DNA of 7,050 nucleotides from Bacillota bacterium (GTDB lineage Bacteria > Bacillota > Clostridia > Tissierellales > Sedimentibacteraceae). Numbering within the stretch: the first letter of the stretch is position 1; each line of letters opens with the position of its first letter. Made by a program: the position numbers and the translations under genes. The stretch is taken from assembly GCA_029239575.1 (NCBI GenBank), contig JARBUP010000147.1, positions 1 to 7,050 on the forward strand, read 5' to 3'. The notes below the pieces were generated by a model. That model saw nothing but the letters and a program-made list of their open reading frames with translations, did no database searches and was not told the DNA's origin. This document shows positions 6,129-7,050 of this stretch, piece by piece.

Positions 6129-6167
6129 TACAAATAAAATTTTAATCCGGATAAAATTTTATTTGTA
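6129..6167. repeat. Inverted repeat with 16-bp perfect arms in the aspS leader
   Basis: TACAAATAAAATTTTA (6129-6144) and its exact reverse complement (6152-6167) flank a 7-nt loop, ATCCGGA, whose last six bases TCCGGA are themselves palindromic. There is no T-run after the right arm, so it does not look like a terminator on the plus strand. It is about 100 nt upstream of the aspS start, outside the recognised T-box structure. Confidence 0.8.
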
Positions 6168-6264
6168 CAAAGTTTAGTGTTAAATCAATAATAAAAATTA
6201 TTTATCATTAAATTTCAAAATCAATTTATAAAATATAAATTTTAAAAATGGAAGGAAGTAAGCT

Positions 6265-7050
6265 ATGAAAGAAAATATATATCGTACTCACACATGTGGG
6301 GAAATAAGGGAATTTCATATAGGAAAAGAAGTTAGAGTTTCAGGTTGGTTCGAAAATGTAAGGGACCATGGAGGTGTTAAATTCGTTGATTTAAGAGATC
6401 AATATGGTGTTGTTCAAATTGTTGTTGAAAATGAAGATATGCTTAAAAATGTTTCTAAAGAGTGTTCTATAACCGTTACAGGTACTGTAATTAAAAGAGA
6501 TGAAGATACTATTAATTTAAAAATACCTACTGGAACTGTTGAAGTTGAAGCAAAATCTTTACAAATACTCGGGAAAGTAAGGGAGCCCCTTCCTTTTGAA
6601 ATTTCATCTTCTAAAGAAATCAAAGAAGATTTGCGCTTGAAATACAGATTTTTGGATTTGAGAAATGAAAAAGTTAAGAGTAACATAATATTCCGTTCTA
6701 AAGTGATTTCGTTTATAAGAAGCAAAATGGAAGGTTTAGGATTTTTAGAAATACAAACTCCTATATTAACATCATCTTCTCCTGAAGGAGCCAGGGATTA
6801 TATTATTCCAAGCCGAAAGCATCAAGGAAAATTTTATGCTCTTCCTCAAGCTCCTCAAATGTTTAAACAGCTTTTGATGGTTTCAGGTTTTGATAAATAC
6901 TTTCAAATAGCTCCATGTTTTAGAGATGAAGATGCAAGAGCGGACCGTTCTCCTGGGGAATTTTATCAGCTTGATTTTGAAATGAACTTTGCAACTCAAG
7001 AAGATGTTTTATCAGTTGCTGAAGAAGTTCTTTATGAAATATTTGATAAA
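6265..7050 (+). CDS. aspS: Aspartyl-tRNA synthetase, probably non-discriminating, C-terminus beyond right edge
   Basis: Class II synthetase charging tRNA(Asp) with aspartate, and probably also tRNA(Asn). 262 codons of a family usually near 590 residues are visible. The OB-fold anticodon-binding domain (about 1-105) contains RDHGGVKFVDLRDQYGVVQ; Phe40 and Gln51 match E. coli F35 and Q46 (anticodon contacts). His35 sits where discriminating E. coli AspRS has Leu30 and where the non-discriminating Pseudomonas enzyme has His31. The catalytic domain begins about 120: LRLKYRFLDLR, motif 1 near 148-168 (invariant Pro166), SPEGARDY, YALPQAPQMFKQLLM, and motif 2 FRDEDARADRSPGEFYQLDFE (219-239, listed in parts: FRDEDARADR then SPGEFYQLDFE). 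The SPGEFYQ form differs from QPEFTQ of E. coli. ATG follows AAGGAAG (6252-6258), spacer 6 nt. Controlled by the upstream T-box. Confidence 0.95.
   Translation, partial: MKENIYRTHTCGEIREFHIGKEVRVSGWFENVRDHGGVKFVDLRDQYGVVQIVVENEDMLKNVSKECSITVTGTVIKRDEDTINLKIPTGTVEVEAKSLQILGKVREPLPFEISSSKEIKEDLRLKYRFLDLRNEKVKSNIIFRSKVISFIRSKMEGLGFLEIQTPILTSSSPEGARDYIIPSRKHQGKFYALPQAPQMFKQLLMVSGFDKYFQIAPCFRDEDARADRSPGEFYQLDFEMNFATQEDVLSVAEEVLYEIFDK

Larger units (their letters stand above)
5756..6264 (+). other. clpC-aspS intergenic region with T-box leader
   Basis: A 509-bp gap with no protein gene. It contains a promoter 26 bp after the clpC stop, a T-box leader and its terminator, and then roughly 175 very AT-rich bases up to aspS. 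That last part holds a 16-bp perfect palindrome, a 16-bp-arm inverted repeat and a smaller 8-bp-arm dyad (AATTTATA 6223-6230, TATAAATT 6234-6241) just before the aspS ribosome binding site. No GC-rich hairpin with a U-tract is visible between the clpC stop and the promoter. Confidence 0.8.

Noticed and set aside
6129..6167. Second terminator in the aspS leader
   Set aside because: The hairpin arms are almost all A-T and no T-run follows the right arm, so it does not qualify as an intrinsic terminator on the plus strand.
6414..6725. Minus-strand open frame of 103 codons
   Set aside because: Antisense to aspS in its conserved N-terminal half; no supporting signal.

Overview
The window reads as a low-GC, AT-rich Bacillota chromosome, most probably class Clostridia. 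The evidence is strong AGGAGG-type ribosome binding sites, a complete ctsR-mcsA-mcsB-clpC heat-shock operon, a T-box leader, and a hexameric NADP-type glutamate dehydrogenase like those of clostridia. Genus cannot be fixed from the sequence alone. No mobile element, CRISPR array, tRNA or rRNA is visible, and every protein-coding gene belongs to a recognised family.

Layout: (1) positions 1-926, minus strand: 5' two thirds of gdhA, running off the left edge. (2) 927-1290: divergent intergenic region with a sigma-A-type promoter for gdhA (minus) and a strong extended -10 promoter for ctsR (plus), followed by a full-consensus CtsR operator. (3) 1291-5755, plus strand: ctsR, mcsA, mcsB, clpC, tightly packed with their own ribosome binding sites. 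(4) 5756-6264: a promoter 26 bp after the clpC stop, a T-box riboswitch with its terminator, then about 175 AT-rich bases holding a perfect palindrome and a 16-bp-arm inverted repeat. (5) 6265 to the right edge: 5' 262 codons of an aspartyl-tRNA synthetase gene.

How the genes work together: CtsR represses its own operon by binding heptad repeats just downstream of the -10 box. McsB, with its activator McsA, phosphorylates arginines on proteins, including CtsR-family repressors. ClpC recognises phosphoarginine through its N-domain, unfolds the marked protein and passes it to ClpP, which is not in this window. The residues known to matter at each step (CtsR Arg28/49/62, McsB catalytic and phosphoarginine-pocket residues, the two ClpC N-domain glutamates, the ClpC LGF ClpP-docking loop) are all present, so the pathway looks intact.

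The most interesting point is the T-box. Its specifier loop can be placed confidently from the flanking helices and reads GAAC: an Asn codon (AAC) overlapping a Glu codon (GAA), not an Asp codon, although the gene behind it encodes AspRS. The AspRS carries a histidine where discriminating enzymes such as that of E. coli have Leu30. Together these suggest a non-discriminating AspRS that makes Asp-tRNA(Asn) for the transamidation (GatCAB) route to asparagine. An Asn/Glu two-codon T-box on a transamidation operon has been described in Clostridium acetobutylicum, so this is probably a further case of a known but unusual design, not a new system. I see no wholly undescribed system here.
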